In this document: in pieces, positions 1 to 10,292 of the stretch | How the letters are laid out: each line of letters begins with the position of its first letter | Position numbering within the stretch: position 1 is the stretch's first letter | Source of the DNA: Euborellia annulipes | Taxonomy: Eukaryota; Arthropoda; Insecta; Dermaptera; Anisolabididae | Length of the DNA: 64,000 bases | Reading direction: 5' to 3' | Assembly (NCBI GenBank): GCA_023213315.1 | Contig: JAKCPI010001877.1 | Span: 62,001 to 126,000, forward strand | Translations under genes and position numbers: made by a program | The notes under the pieces: model-generated | Told to the model about the DNA's origin: nothing | Databases searched by the model: none | What the model saw: only the letters and a program-made list of their open reading frames with translations

Positions 1-640
1 TTTTTTTTTTTTTTTAAAGAAATGTAGCCCGAGAATTAGCACAAAATTTCCGCTTCTTGTTTTTGAAGTTAATCAGTTAATAAAAGGAGAATCGGTTCAC
101 TTAATCTACTATGTTGAGATTGAGAAAATCTATTAGGAAGAGGGAGAGTGTGTTTTTTTGAATTAATTCTAGAACCAGCTTGGCTCATCCTAAGCGACTA
201 CGCACCTAGTTTGTAATAAAAGCCTACCAATTGATAGACTCTCAGATATTAATTAATAGGGACAGACGGACTCACTGACTATTGAGGGGCTCATTTATAT
301 ATTAATGGTTATATTAAACATTTATACCATTTATCATAGAGAATTAATTAATTTGTATATATATTAACATAACAATAGCATGAAGTGAATGATTTATGGC
401 TCTGGGGAGAGCATATTAGTGAAAATAAGAAGAAATTTATTTAAATTTGCTTTTGGGGGTAGTAATTCAAAAATTATGGGGTGCAATATTCAGTGACCGT
501 CAAAAAATGCGTAACGCTTTGTTGTTGTCTACGACGGTGTTTTCAACGTGGAATTTTTTTTTTTTTTATAAATGCCAATAATTTAAATTTTTGAATATGT
601 ATGTTGGGCATTAGAATTTTAAAAAGCTTAAATAGGCATG
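1..640. other. AT-rich DNA without recognised features
   Basis: Begins with a T homopolymer cut by the window edge. No open frame, RNA gene or repeat that I can match elsewhere in the window. Confidence 0.6.
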
Positions 641-960
641 TGAAAAAAAAGACCAGATATCTTAAAGCCAGTGTAATTAACATATACAAATTGAAATTTT
701 TTCTAGGAAAAATACTCGGATCTCCAAATGCCTAAATGGGAAGGTCAACAAATTCCTGAAATCCAGAATTTTACCATAGGAAATGAAAGCATTGAGTTTT
801 ATTTGCTTTATGAAAAATCAAAGAAAAACCAAGCTTAATTATAATAATTTTCAATTGAAAATTTTTTTATATAATAAAATTTGTCATTTGAATTTATGTT
901 TAAGAAAAGACGAGGGAACGCCGCAGTGCCAAGCCACCCCCCCCTGGCTAGGGGCAAAGC
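640..960 (+). mobile_element. Helitron-like fragment with CTAG 3' end
   Basis: The block around 702-785 (GGAAAAATACTCGG, then CATAGGAAATG) resembles 59690-59790, so this is a repeated family. The right end shows GCCA, a C-run loop, TGGC and then CTAG at 955-958, which fits a Helitron 3' terminus (short hairpin followed by CTRR). The 5' end is not recognisable. The family assignment is an inference from end structure; no Rep/helicase coding is present. Confidence 0.4.
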
Positions 961-1020
961 TCGAGTTTAGTTAAATGACAGATTTAATAAATTATAATAG
1001 CCTATCTTTAAGAAATTTTT

Positions 1021-1413
1021 ACTTTCTCTTACCTCTATATATGTATATGTTAATATATATATAGAGAAAGTATTCGATTCATGTCAAAAATTCGATGTCG
1101 AGATTTTGCTGGATCTACACGTTTTGAGGTCCCCTGAATCCAAAAAAGTGGTTTTCGCGACATGGCCTGTCTGTCTGTGGGTGTGAACAAAATATCTCAA
1201 GAACCAAAAGAACTAAGAGGTTAAAATTTTATTTTTAAGTAAGTCACTCCCCTGGGACTTAACAGAAGCTTTTAAACAAAATCGGCCAAAGAGTACTAGT
1301 ACTTTACTGGTATACTTTTTCAGTTTTTTCCGATTTTTTCAAAATTCTCTCCAACGATTTTGATTAAAATTCATAAATTAATTATTTTTTGATGGTCTTT
1401 TAAATGTATATTC
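1021..1413 (-). mobile_element. Family H element, truncated copy
   Basis: Minus-strand copy of the dominant repeat of this window. It starts with the 3' hairpin (ACTTTCTCTTACC, then an AT palindrome, then GAGAAAGTA) and runs through the GTCTGTCTG microsatellite and the AGTACTAGTACT block. It stops before the 5' hairpin, where a SINE head begins. No coding capacity. Confidence 0.75.
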
Positions 1414-1475
1414 GCCCTTGACCCGTGGCTCAGAAGTGTCTAACGTCTCACCTCTCCTAACCAACTAATAATCAA
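1412..1475 (+). mobile_element. SINE head fragment
   Basis: GACCCGTGGCTCAGAAG resembles the head of the better preserved SINE at 59338-59522 (GACCCATGGCTCAGAGA) and corresponds to a tRNA-type A box. The B box and tail are not recognisable, so this is a truncated copy. Confidence 0.35.
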
Positions 1476-1479
1476 AACC

Positions 1480-2765
1480 CGCCAAGAAAGTGCGTTCCCT
1501 TTTTGTTATTTCTTTAATTAGAATATAAAAGTAAGAAAAAAAAAATTTTTTTTTACATATTTTTTTTTTTTTTTATAAATTTCTCAATCACAACTTGTGA
1601 ATAAATTGAGATTGTTCCCGTTCTTCGCTTTTAATTTAATTTATATATATCATAGAATAATATCTGAAAAAAAAAACGTATTATTATTAAAGAAATTCAT
1701 TTTTTTTTTTAAGCTTTTTTGGTCTTTAAGAATTTAAAAAAGGTATTAAACAAATTTAAAAAAATAATAATAGACTTTCGCTTATTTTTTATTCATATGT
1801 TCGCACATTTACAAAATTCCTGGCGATATTTCGGCTTTAAAACGTAGTAAAGGTCATAAAGTAAGATTTTTTCTAATAACATATTGACTGAGGATGGTTA
1901 TGAGATGGATGCGGCGAAAATATCATTTGAAATTTTGTAAATATAAAAAATGATTTACCAAATTTATAAAATTTAGAACGATTCTTTGAATTCTGAAAAG
2001 AACCACAAATGCATATTTAAATTTTATATTTTAAAAATACTACAGGAAGCCAAAGTGAAAAACATTTTTAACGCCCCTACTCAGAACACGTCAATTAGAT
2101 AGAAGAATCATCGGCGACAAGAACAAATTTTGTTTTATTTTTCACCTTGGTTATAGCCGAGCATTTTCACTCTAACCATCAAATGAAAAATCATAAATTC
2201 TAAATATTTTTTTTTTATTATTTATTCGTTTGGCTTCTATTCAAAATAAAAAAAAAGTTAGCAATTTATTTGGATGCAAAATTGAAAGATGAATGAGATT
2301 TCAACAACTGCGCGCACGTGTAGCCAGAATAGGAAACGTCAATAAATTTATTACTTACAACTTCAATTATTTTCTTCATCAGCATCTTCGAAAAATAATT
2401 CAAAAAGTATATAAACGAGAAAAGAGGTGTTGATGTCGAATACCATTTGCATAATCTCCTTGTCGGAATTCAACCAATAAAGCTCATAAGATCTCTTTAT
2501 GGCCATTTTTAAATAAGAAAAAAAAAATTAGTATTTATTTATAGAGCACGTCCCTTGGCAACGTCGGGCAATTTCATTTTTAAAAAAGATATATTTTATC
2601 AATTTTGGAGATTAGAGGTCAGCTGCCATGTCTCCATCGGTGATTAAATATGTAATGCTCCGTCATTACATCTCCATCTTTACAATAGTTAGCTTGTTTA
2701 TGTTTATTATTTAGCATTCTTTGGAGTCATCCATATTTATATTTTGATATAATAAAATACAAGAC
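1480..2765. other. AT-rich stretch with one degenerate fold-back
   Basis: Mostly featureless A/T-run DNA. At 1806-1942 two short arms (ATTTACAAAATT near 1806 and AATTTTGTAAAT near 1931) are inverted. The right part holds CTGAGGA at 1888-1894 and GAAAATATC from 1916, a weak echo of the hammerhead-like cores seen elsewhere, without a clear stem II. Confidence 0.35.
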
Positions 2766-2767
2766 TT

Positions 2768-2792
2768 TCTAAAAAATCTGGTGTGACTGGTA
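2768..2792 (+). repeat. Stub of family H 5' end
   Basis: Only the first bases of the family H 5' hairpin (TCTGGTGTGACTGG) after an A-run are present, with no other part of the element. Minus-strand SINE-tail-like sequence (CATCTTAGCCCATTTAGAC) follows around 2831. The rest to 3440 is AT-rich without features. Confidence 0.45.
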
Positions 2793-3441
2793 GCATTAGA
2801 TTGATGACATAATTTACAATAGTTTCCGCATCTTAGCCCATTTAGACTTTAAACGATACTTATATTAATTACGATACAATGTTACAAATTTTCAAGGGAT
2901 ATTCATAAGCAAGTATAGGAAGTTACATAAACTGTTTATAAATTTTACATTCGGGTATATGAAAAATTTCATATACTAAAAATGAAGTTTCATAAACCAA
3001 TTTACTAAAAGTTTCATAAACCGGTTTATGAAAAATGTCATACTCAATTAAAAAAAAAAAAAAAAACGCCTCTCGAGAGGTTTGAACTCGAGCTCTTGTT
3101 TTCTTCTCGTCACATGTATGACGCTTTTAACGTCTCGACGTCTTACGTTGTTAAAAAAAATCACACTTTTTATGCTATTTAAAATTTTTTCTTACTTAAT
3201 AAACCAGTATATGTTGAGGTATGTTTATTTTTCGCTATATATGATCATATTTATTTGTATGATCGTAATATGTGCAAAGATAATGAATTATTTATAGACA
3301 ATCTTATGACCAAAACCCCATCGAAACAGAAAGCTTGCCAACTACTTGCTGTTACAAATAAATATGAACATAAATAAATAAATTGATTAATTTAACATGT
3401 ACAGCATAAAATAAACATACAGTACCGCAACATCTGACAAT

Positions 3442-3489
3442 TTGCTTGTCCTGAAGATGTATGCGATAAACTTTCGAAACGTCAGCAAT
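3442..3489 (+). ncRNA. Hammerhead-like core, single arm
   Basis: CTGAAGA (3451-3457, fits CUGANGA) is followed by an 18-nt segment and GAAAC-GTC (3476-3483). AGCAA (3484-3488) can pair with TTGCT (3442-3446), leaving four unpaired bases. Stem II is poor. The downstream sequence (AGCAATTAAATATTTTTT) resembles that after other cores in this window. No inverted partner arm is seen, so this may be a solo remnant of a Penelope-like repeat. Confidence 0.4.
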
Positions 3490-3582
3490 TAAATATTTTT
3501 TATTTATCAAGGCTTTTCCCAGAAAGGTCTTGTCCATTCTTCGAATTAAATATCTACAGCTAATCAACTCAAGATATTGAGG

Positions 3583-3680
3583 ATTAGGGCCCAACCGAAA
3601 CAAGCATTTTCACCCGAAACCGAATTTCGGCTTCAATTTTAGTTGCGGCCGAAATCGTAATCGAAACATGTTTTTAACTT
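3583..3680 (+). mobile_element. hAT-like terminal fragment
   Basis: GGGCCCAACCGAAAC followed by alternating CCGAAACCG / TTTCGGC blocks resembles the subterminal repeats of hAT-type elements, as in the hAT at 59187-60026. No second end or target duplication was found. Confidence 0.3.
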
Positions 3681-3689
3681 TTTATTAAC

Positions 3690-4124
3690 TAGGACATCCC
3701 TCCCTAGAATAGGAGAGGTTGGATAAAAGGAGCCGGTTGGAACCAGAAATAAGGATTATTTCTCTAGCTAGAAACGAACGCATGAAGAGGAGTTAGAGAT
3801 AGGAAATAACGTAACTTCGCGGGGTGCCGGTAGATGGCTACAGTCAGAGGCCGGTTGGGTTTGAGGTGTTTGTGCACGTAATCAGCTCACGGGATTCCAA
3901 TAGGAATTTCAAATAATAAAAAAAGAGCATTTTAAATTGTGAAAAATAAAAAAAAGTCCATCTTTGGCTGATTTCATTTAAAAGCTTATTTTTATGCCTC
4001 ATATAACATTTCATCCCCTTCCCGAATGCTTTATTTTGACACAGACCGACAATTTAGCGGACCCACTTTTTTGAGCTATAAGGGAATATAATTATAAAAT
4101 AACCACTATTTGTTAGTTCAAGAA

Positions 4125-4155
<31 letters not shown>

Positions 4156-4550
4156 CTTTCCCTATAGAAAAGAATAAATGTGAATAAACATTCCATATAC
4201 GATGCGATATGATTTTTGTCATTAGTCTCTCTCTCGCCTTTTGAATCGATTCTTAATGTTCCTCAGAGATTTCAGTGAATATCTGAGAGAAGAAAGGAAG
4301 GGGAGAGGGAGGGGGGAGTGTCTGCATTCACACCATCCGCTGATTGCTCGTTCGTTCGCACTTGACATGTGAATGACGTCAAGAGCTCTTTCCCCCTCTC
4401 TCTTCATTTATGCGCCTCTGGGGGAGAATGAACGTCTTTGTGAATATGCAACACATTCACCATGTCTTTTTTTTTTTTGCTTTTATTGTATACCAATAGA
4501 GATAGAGAGGGGTCGAGATTATTATAAACTATCTGCTCAACCCGCCTTCT
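3690..4550. other. Unique DNA with a pyrimidine-rich, CRE-containing patch
   Basis: Region 3690-3900 is less AT-rich than its surroundings but has no recognisable product. At 4372-4379 a perfect TGACGTCA sits beside purine- and pyrimidine-rich runs (4270-4420). This could be a regulatory patch, but a single motif is weak evidence. Short frames here are accidental. Confidence 0.3.
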
Positions 4551-4556
4551 CTTTTT

Positions 4557-5207
4557 ACTTTCTCTTATCTCTATATATATGTTAATATATATATAGAGAG
4601 AAAGTATTGGTTTCATGTCAAAAATTCGATGTCGAGATTTTGATGGATATACACGTTTTGAGGTCCCCTGAATCCAAAAAAGTGGTTTTCGCGACATGGT
4701 CTGTCTGTCTGTCTGTGAACAAAATATCTCAAGAACCAAAAGAGCTATGAGATTGAAATTTTATATCTAAGTTAGGCACCCTCCTAGGGCGTGAAAATAA
4801 GCTTTTAATCAAAATGGGGCAAAGAGTACTAATACTTTACTGATGTACTAGTACATTTCAGTTTTTTCGGTTTTCTCAAAATTCGCTCCAACGATTTTGA
4901 TTAAAATTCAAAAATCAATTATTTTTTAGATGCTCTTTAAAATGTATATTCTCATTTTGCCATTGAAATCTTTTGAAGACCAATTTACTCTTGTAATTTA
5001 TAGAAAAGATAAGATATGGTTGCCATGGTAACAAAATATAAATAAACAAATAGTTTATAAATTTTTCAAATTCAAATGTACCGTACTGTCGGAAACTAAA
5101 TATATGTCGACACAAAAAATCTGGTGTGACAAGCACAGAACACAACTTTCGATTACCGAAGGTAAGAGAAAGTTGTGTGCTGTGCGCCAGTCACACCAGA
5201 TTTTTTT
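4557..5207 (-). mobile_element. Family H element, complete copy
   Basis: Reference-quality copy of 651 bp. Read on the minus strand it has a 5' hairpin (TCTGGTGTGAC...GTCACACCAGA, inner arms with ACTTTC), a body with AGTACTAGTAC, a GACAGACAGAC microsatellite, GACCTCAAAACGTGTATAT, and a terminal hairpin ending AAGAGAAAGTA. CTTTCTCTTACC inside the 5' hairpin is the inverse of the GGTAAGAGAAAG near 3' ends, a subterminal inverted repeat. There is no open frame and no target duplication. Paired hairpins, central microsatellite and lack of TSD suggest a HINE (non-autonomous Helentron relative). Confidence 0.75.
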
Positions 5208-5209
5208 AA

Positions 5210-5905
5210 ATAATAGTCGTCCAATGTTTATTTTAGAAATAATTATTATTTTCAAAAAAAATAAACTTTCTCTGATAGAGAAAAAAGAAACGCAGTTAGG
5301 GATGATTTATGAAGGTGGGTGGGTGTAATACTCCTCCCTCCCCCCTCCCTACTCCTTTTGCACTCGATTGCCGATTACCTTGCTAGCCAAATAGACTTCG
5401 ATTATGATTTATTGAGTTAGCCTAAAAAAAAAAAAATAATAATAAAAATGTAATTTATGAATTCTAATTTTTTTCTTTCTTTTTTTTTTTAAAGAGAATA
5501 AATTATTCGTTAAAGGCGGGCGGAATATTATTATTAAGGTCATAGGAAAATAAGAAAAAAAAGAGCTGAGGAGGCTGAGGAGGGAGGGGAGGGGGAGAGG
5601 GTGGAATAATTAAAAACTTTATGAAAGAGAATTGTTTATATTATTTTAATTAAATCGCTAAGTCGCTTGCTTTTATCAAATAGCAGCTTTTATAACTTAA
5701 AATAAAAATTATATTTAAAAGATATTGAATTCACTCTGAGTCTGGAAGGGCAAGGAAGACCCCAGAGCCATGGTGTTGTTGTTTACTTAAAAATAAAATT
5801 TTGTTTGTCTGGATTATTTTCTTTGAAACATTTGTTATTCACGTGGTTTTGAGCTCGAGTTGAAATTTTGCGTTGGCTTTGATACCTACGGACAGTGAAT
5901 AAGTC
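5210..5905. other. AT-rich DNA with a purine-rich run
   Basis: Holds A/T runs and a GA-rich segment (5568-5605). No gene or recognised repeat seen. Confidence 0.5.
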
Positions 5906-5907
5906 GT

Positions 5908-6372
5908 TAACAAAATCGGCCAAAGAATACTAGAATTTTACTGATGTACACTTTTTCACTTTTTTTCGATTTTCTCAAAATTTGCTCCATCGATTTTGAT
6001 TAAAATTCAAAAATCAATTATTTTTTAGATGCTCTTTCAAATGTATATCTTCTGAAGCTCGCTTTGCTCTTGAACTCCATAGGAGAGATAAGAGAAATGG
6101 TTGCTATGGTAACAAAATATAAATATTTTTAAATTTTACATTGTGTTGTATGAAAGGAGAGCAGGTTAGCACTCCCCTTGACAAGGATGGAATTTATAAC
6201 TGGGTTAAGGCACCCTGGACCATTTTTATTATTATTGTTATTGCTATTTTGTTTTTTGTATTTGTTTTTGTAATAATGTTTTTGTATTTATATTGTTATG
6301 GCGGGTAGCCAAAAAAAAAAAAAATAAAAAAAAAAAAAATTTTACATCTTGAATTCAAATGTACTGTAGGCC
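5908..6372 (-). mobile_element. Family H fragment interrupted by a retroposon
   Basis: Covers the central part of family H on the minus strand: GGCCAAAGAATACTAG, the CAAAAATCAATTATTTTTTA block and the ATGGTAACAAAATATAAATAT block. It continues after a 195-bp insertion at 6142-6336 into CTTGAATTCAAATGTACTG. The interruption shows that the family H copy is older than the retroposon. Confidence 0.7.
6142..6336 (+). mobile_element. Poly-A retroposon with 11-bp TSD
   Basis: The insert is bounded by the direct repeat AAATTTTACAT at 6131-6141 and 6337-6347, and it ends in an A-rich tail. Other family H copies show the uninterrupted target (AAATTTTACATCTTGAATTC), so the borders are secure. I see no tRNA-type promoter, so it is probably the 5'-truncated 3' end of a LINE rather than a SINE. 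No coding remnant is recognised. Confidence 0.75.
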
Positions 6373-6379
6373 TACTATT

Positions 6380-7335
6380 GGAATCTGAATCAGTAATAAA
6401 TAAAAAACAAAAATCAATTTTATTGAACTTTGTTTAATCGGATCTCCTGATAATTTAGCCCAAGGAAGAGTTGGTACCTTCTCATGTGTACGGTCACATA
6501 TATTTATAAAACTTCAGACGCCTTTTCTCGAATTGTTGAATTTCGTAGTTCGCCACTATGATTCTCACCAGGCGATATAACCATAGGATTCATAAAAAAT
6601 AGAAAATTTTTTTAAAGTTTGACTATTCGATCTTGAATTTTAATTGAATATTATAATAACCCTCCCTCGCTTTCTCTCTTTTTTTCTTGTCACAACGTAA
6701 TCCCGTCTCGTTTCTTTTTTTTTTTTTTTGTGAGACAAAAATGGCCAGATTTGTTACATATGTAGAAAAGATAAATAATACTAGATGCGAACAACTTTTT
6801 TCTAAATAGAAGCAGCATCTTATAAAAAGATAAAAATATACATACATGCACACATTCATATAACCAACAGCGATAAATCTTTTCAAGCAACTGCGGGAGG
6901 GGGGGGGGGTCGGATTTATAAGAAATCTCCCAGAGAGAGAGAGAGAGAGAGAAACTTTTTTCACTAAATCTCTCAATGGTGATTCATGGAAAAAGAGAAA
7001 TTACTCAAGAAATAGTTTATACAAAAAAATCTTGATGTAATAAATATAGGAGACCTGGGAAAAGTTTTTAAGACTTTTTATAGAAGAGAGGAAGAAATTC
7101 AATTGAAGAAGGAGAAATATAATAGAAAGCTTACTTTATGTTGGGATTACTTTTAGAAATAGTTTAAATTATATTGAGTTATCAATCCGTCTTTAGAGTG
7201 TTTGACTAATGAAAGAGCAACTTGTGTGTCGTGCTATTACGAGTATACGAGAAAGTCTAACAAACTGGTGCTTTGGTACTCCTTATGAAAGTGTACGGGA
7301 AATTATAAAAGATATTTCTTGATTATTAGGCAAAA
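6380..7335. other. AT-rich DNA; repeat fragment and GA microsatellite
   Basis: 6495-6590 resembles the repeat at 31840-31910 (CTTTTTCTCGA..TTGTTGAATTTCG, GCGATAT). A (GA)n run lies at 6933-6952. Frames here are broken and low-complexity. Confidence 0.4.
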
Positions 7336-7337
7336 AA

Positions 7338-8033
7338 TTTGGTTTGACTGGTCGCACACCAGATTTTTTTGTGTCGAGATATATTTAGTTTCCCATAGAA
7401 CCTTAGTTCTAAACTTGACCACTTGCGTTTCATAGATGGCGCTGAGAATGCTGGAAACTATTTCTTTCCTTTGAAGTACAAGAGTAAAGTGTGCTTCAAA
7501 CAATTTTGAGAGCAAAATGAGAATATACATTTTAAAGAGCATCTAAAAAATAGTTGATATATAAATTGAAAACAAATTTGTTCCAGTGAATTTTGAGAAA
7601 TTCGAAAAAAAAAGTGAAAAAGTTCATCAGTAAAGAGTACTTCAAACTATTTTCATGAAAAAGTTTACTGATAGTTTTTAAAGCGCTTCTAAAAAATAGT
7701 TGATTTATGAATTTTAATCAAAATTGCTAGAGCAAATTGTGAGAAATCCGAAAAAAACTGAAAAAGTACTTCAATAAAGTACTAGTACTTTTTGTTCAAA
7801 AGCTTAATTTAACTGTCTGGGATGGTGCTTAACATAAATATACAATTTCAACCTCGTAGCTCATTTCCTTCATGCCTTAAATCATCATACATAGACGGAT
7901 CAATTTGAGGGATCCACTTTTTTGGGTTCAGGGGGTCTCAAAACGTGTATATCCATCAAAATCTCGACATCGAATTTTTGACATGTATCCAATACTTTCT
8001 CACTATATAGTACAATATAGATAAGAGAAAGTA
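7338..8033 (+). mobile_element. Family H element, divergent subfamily copy
   Basis: The 5' hairpin is collapsed: its central part is deleted but the outer arms remain. An extra internal duplication repeats the CATCAGTAAAG..ACTTCAAAC block. The body ends with TCTCGACATCGAATTTTTG, CAATACTTTCTC and a terminal AAGAGAAAGTA. This subfamily layout recurs in the copy at 56022-57750. Confidence 0.7.
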
Positions 8034-8034
8034 A

Positions 8035-9340
8035 AAAATAATTCTTATGCCCGCTGGCTTTGGCATTTGGCATCCAAAGGCTTTGTTTTTGTTTTTTTTT
8101 TGCTGCTTCAGTAATTGCTCTTCCTATTTTCTAACATCAACACTAACTTCTTTCCAAATAATAAAATTTAAGTAGAATGTTCACACCATCTGGTTTTAAA
8201 TCGATTGGTGTGGTTGGCTTCAGACGAGTGTGTCTACTATAAAACCAGCCCTTTTTTTTTTTTTTTTTTGTTCGAAAATGGAACTCTTTGATCTTGAAGT
8301 TTTGACGTCATTAAAAAAAAATTCTTCAAGATTTATTTTTATATCATTTAAAAATATTTAAAATGTTTTTCAATTGACTTGTCCTAAAACCACAGAAAAA
8401 ACAGCGCAAGAAATTATCATCAGAACAATTAGAGGATTACTATGCTTTTTAATTGCAATTATATATTACGAAAAAATAAGTTATAGGATTTGTCGTGAGC
8501 GAACTATTAAGTTTTTACTCTGATTAAAATGCATTTCAGACCCCATGATGGTGCTAAATCGAGCGAAACCAGTTAACTGCAGTCAGATCTAATAAATCCT
8601 GATAATAAAATATTATTGTACTATATTTTATTAATCTAATGCCTCAAACTGGAGCACATACTTCAAGCAGAGTAATCCTCCAATTAGTCTGATCACAAAT
8701 GTATTTTTCATCTACACGTTGAAATCGGCAAATAAAATATGATAAATTAATGAAGTGAGAAACGGTTTGATAACTATTTAATTCAGTATTATGCAAACTT
8801 AATCAACAGGTTGAAGAAAATTATACATAACACACACACACACACATTCGATAGGTAAACAAATTTATTTACCTTGTTTCTTGGTTAATTGATTTAGTAA
8901 TTAACATCAATCAAAGGGTAAGAAAAATATCAAAGATTTCACTACGGTCGTGTGATCTTAAGCATCCACTCATTTATTTTTATTTTTTCCAGAAGTGTGA
9001 GGTAATATATGTTTTTAAAACATTCTAAATGAAGATAGAGTTAATTTGTAATCCCAAAAAATGGCATTGTGGAAAGTATTAGCCATCTCACTCATTCATT
9101 CGCTGATTGTGACAAAGCTAATTTTTTTTTTAATTTTAAATACAAAAAATGCAATTATATACTCTACATGAACATGTCTATAGATATTTTTTAATTATAA
9201 ATTTTAATAGTTTTTTTTTTTTTTCATGCAATATAAAATCTTTTTGTATTATATTTCTCAACCGGAGAACGTGAAATAACTTTTCTTGTTTTGTTTAAAA
9301 TATATATATATAAGCCTATATATATATATATATATATATG
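8035..9340. other. AT-rich DNA without recognised features
   Basis: Contains a (CA)n run near 8830-8847, several long T-runs and a (TA)n tract at 9300-9340 that borders the next palindrome. Nothing gene-like. Confidence 0.5.
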
Positions 9341-9349
9341 TTCTGGAAG

Positions 9350-10226
9350 GTTTCCGCGACTGGATGTATGGAAGATAATTTTCTCGGTTGAGTCGCGTGT
9401 GATGTGAGATTCTCGACTTTCCTCTCCTTTTGGAGCATTTTCAAGAGTATGGAATTAGGTGGGAATTGTTGGGGTAGATTGTTTACGGGGTCGCAGTCTT
9501 GCTGGTCCCCAGGTCAATTTGGATGCCTCAGAGGCTTGGTTTGGTCTCTGAGAGCAGGAGGAAGGTTGAGGTGTGTGTAATTGCGTTTGTGTTCGGTTTG
9601 GGTTGACTAAAGGGCCTCAGTCTGCCTCCCCAAGTCGATGTGTTATTGGTTTGGTTAGTGGATGTGTTAGGAGATTGGGTTTGTTTCTGAGATTTGGATT
9701 GGGTGTGTGTATGTGTGATCGTGTCTGTGTTTGATTTAGGTTGACTTTGGGGCTCAATCTGCCTACTCCCCCAGTCGATGTATTGCCGGATGTTTCACAA
9801 GCCTCGGAAACATCCGGCAATACATCGACTGGGGGAGTAGGCAGATTGAGGCCCCAAAGTCAACCTAAATCAAACACAGACACGATCACACATACACACC
9901 CAATCCAAATCTCAGAAACAAACCCAATCTCCTAACACATCCACTAACCAAACCAATAACACATCGACTTGGGGAGGCAGACTGAGGCCCCGTAGTCAAC
10001 CCAAACCGAACACAAACGCAATTACACCACTCCAACCTTTCCTCCTCCTCTCAGAGACCAAACCAAGCTCCTGAGGCATCCAAACCGACCTGGGGACCAG
10101 CAAGACCGCGACCCCGTACACAATCCACCCCAACAATTCCCACCTAATTCCATACTCTTGAAAATGGCTCCAAAAGGAGAGCCGAAACGTCGAGTAAATC
10201 TCCACATCACACGACGGAACTTATCT
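9350..10226. mobile_element. Large near-perfect palindrome, Penelope-like fold-back
   Basis: Two arms of more than 400 bp (about 9350-9796 and 9807-10226) are inverted around a 10-base spacer at 9797-9806. Each arm holds two diverged tandem copies of about 137 bp (ACATCGACT..GGGG..GGCAGA.TGAGGCCCC). The palindrome is much richer in G+C than its flanks, which are TA repeats on both sides. A hammerhead-like core lies near each outer end. The orientation (core, then outer sequence) matches the smaller fold-backs, so I place it with the Penelope-like class. Open frames within are accidental. Confidence 0.6.
10153..10196 (+). ncRNA. Hammerhead-like motif, degenerate box 1
   Basis: TACTC (10153-10157) pairs with GAGTA (10192-10196) as stem I. 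Box 1 is TTGAAAA, two changes from CUGANGA. GGCTCC / GGAG-AGCC with an AAAA loop forms stem II with a small bulge. GAAAC-GTC follows at 10184-10191. The mirrored motif on the minus strand of the left arm (about 9405-9450) reads GGAAAGTC, so it is more decayed. Confidence 0.4.
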
Positions 10227-10229
10227 TCA

Positions 10230-10292
<63 letters not shown>

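Noticed and set aside
1888..1925. Hammerhead starting at CTGAGGA
   Set aside because: Box 1 fits, but stem II cannot be drawn and the triplet is doubtful; kept only as a remark.
4404..4739. 111-codon minus-strand frame
   Set aside because: It overlaps the 3' end of a family H element; similar frames appear in other family H copies by sequence identity, not coding constraint.
6623..6976. 117-codon minus-strand frame
   Set aside because: Built from GA microsatellite, T-run and G-run; no recognisable protein.
9617..9935. Overlapping frames on both strands encoding similar proline/threonine-rich peptides
   Set aside because: They are the same palindrome arms read from both strands; no codon-level constraint visible.
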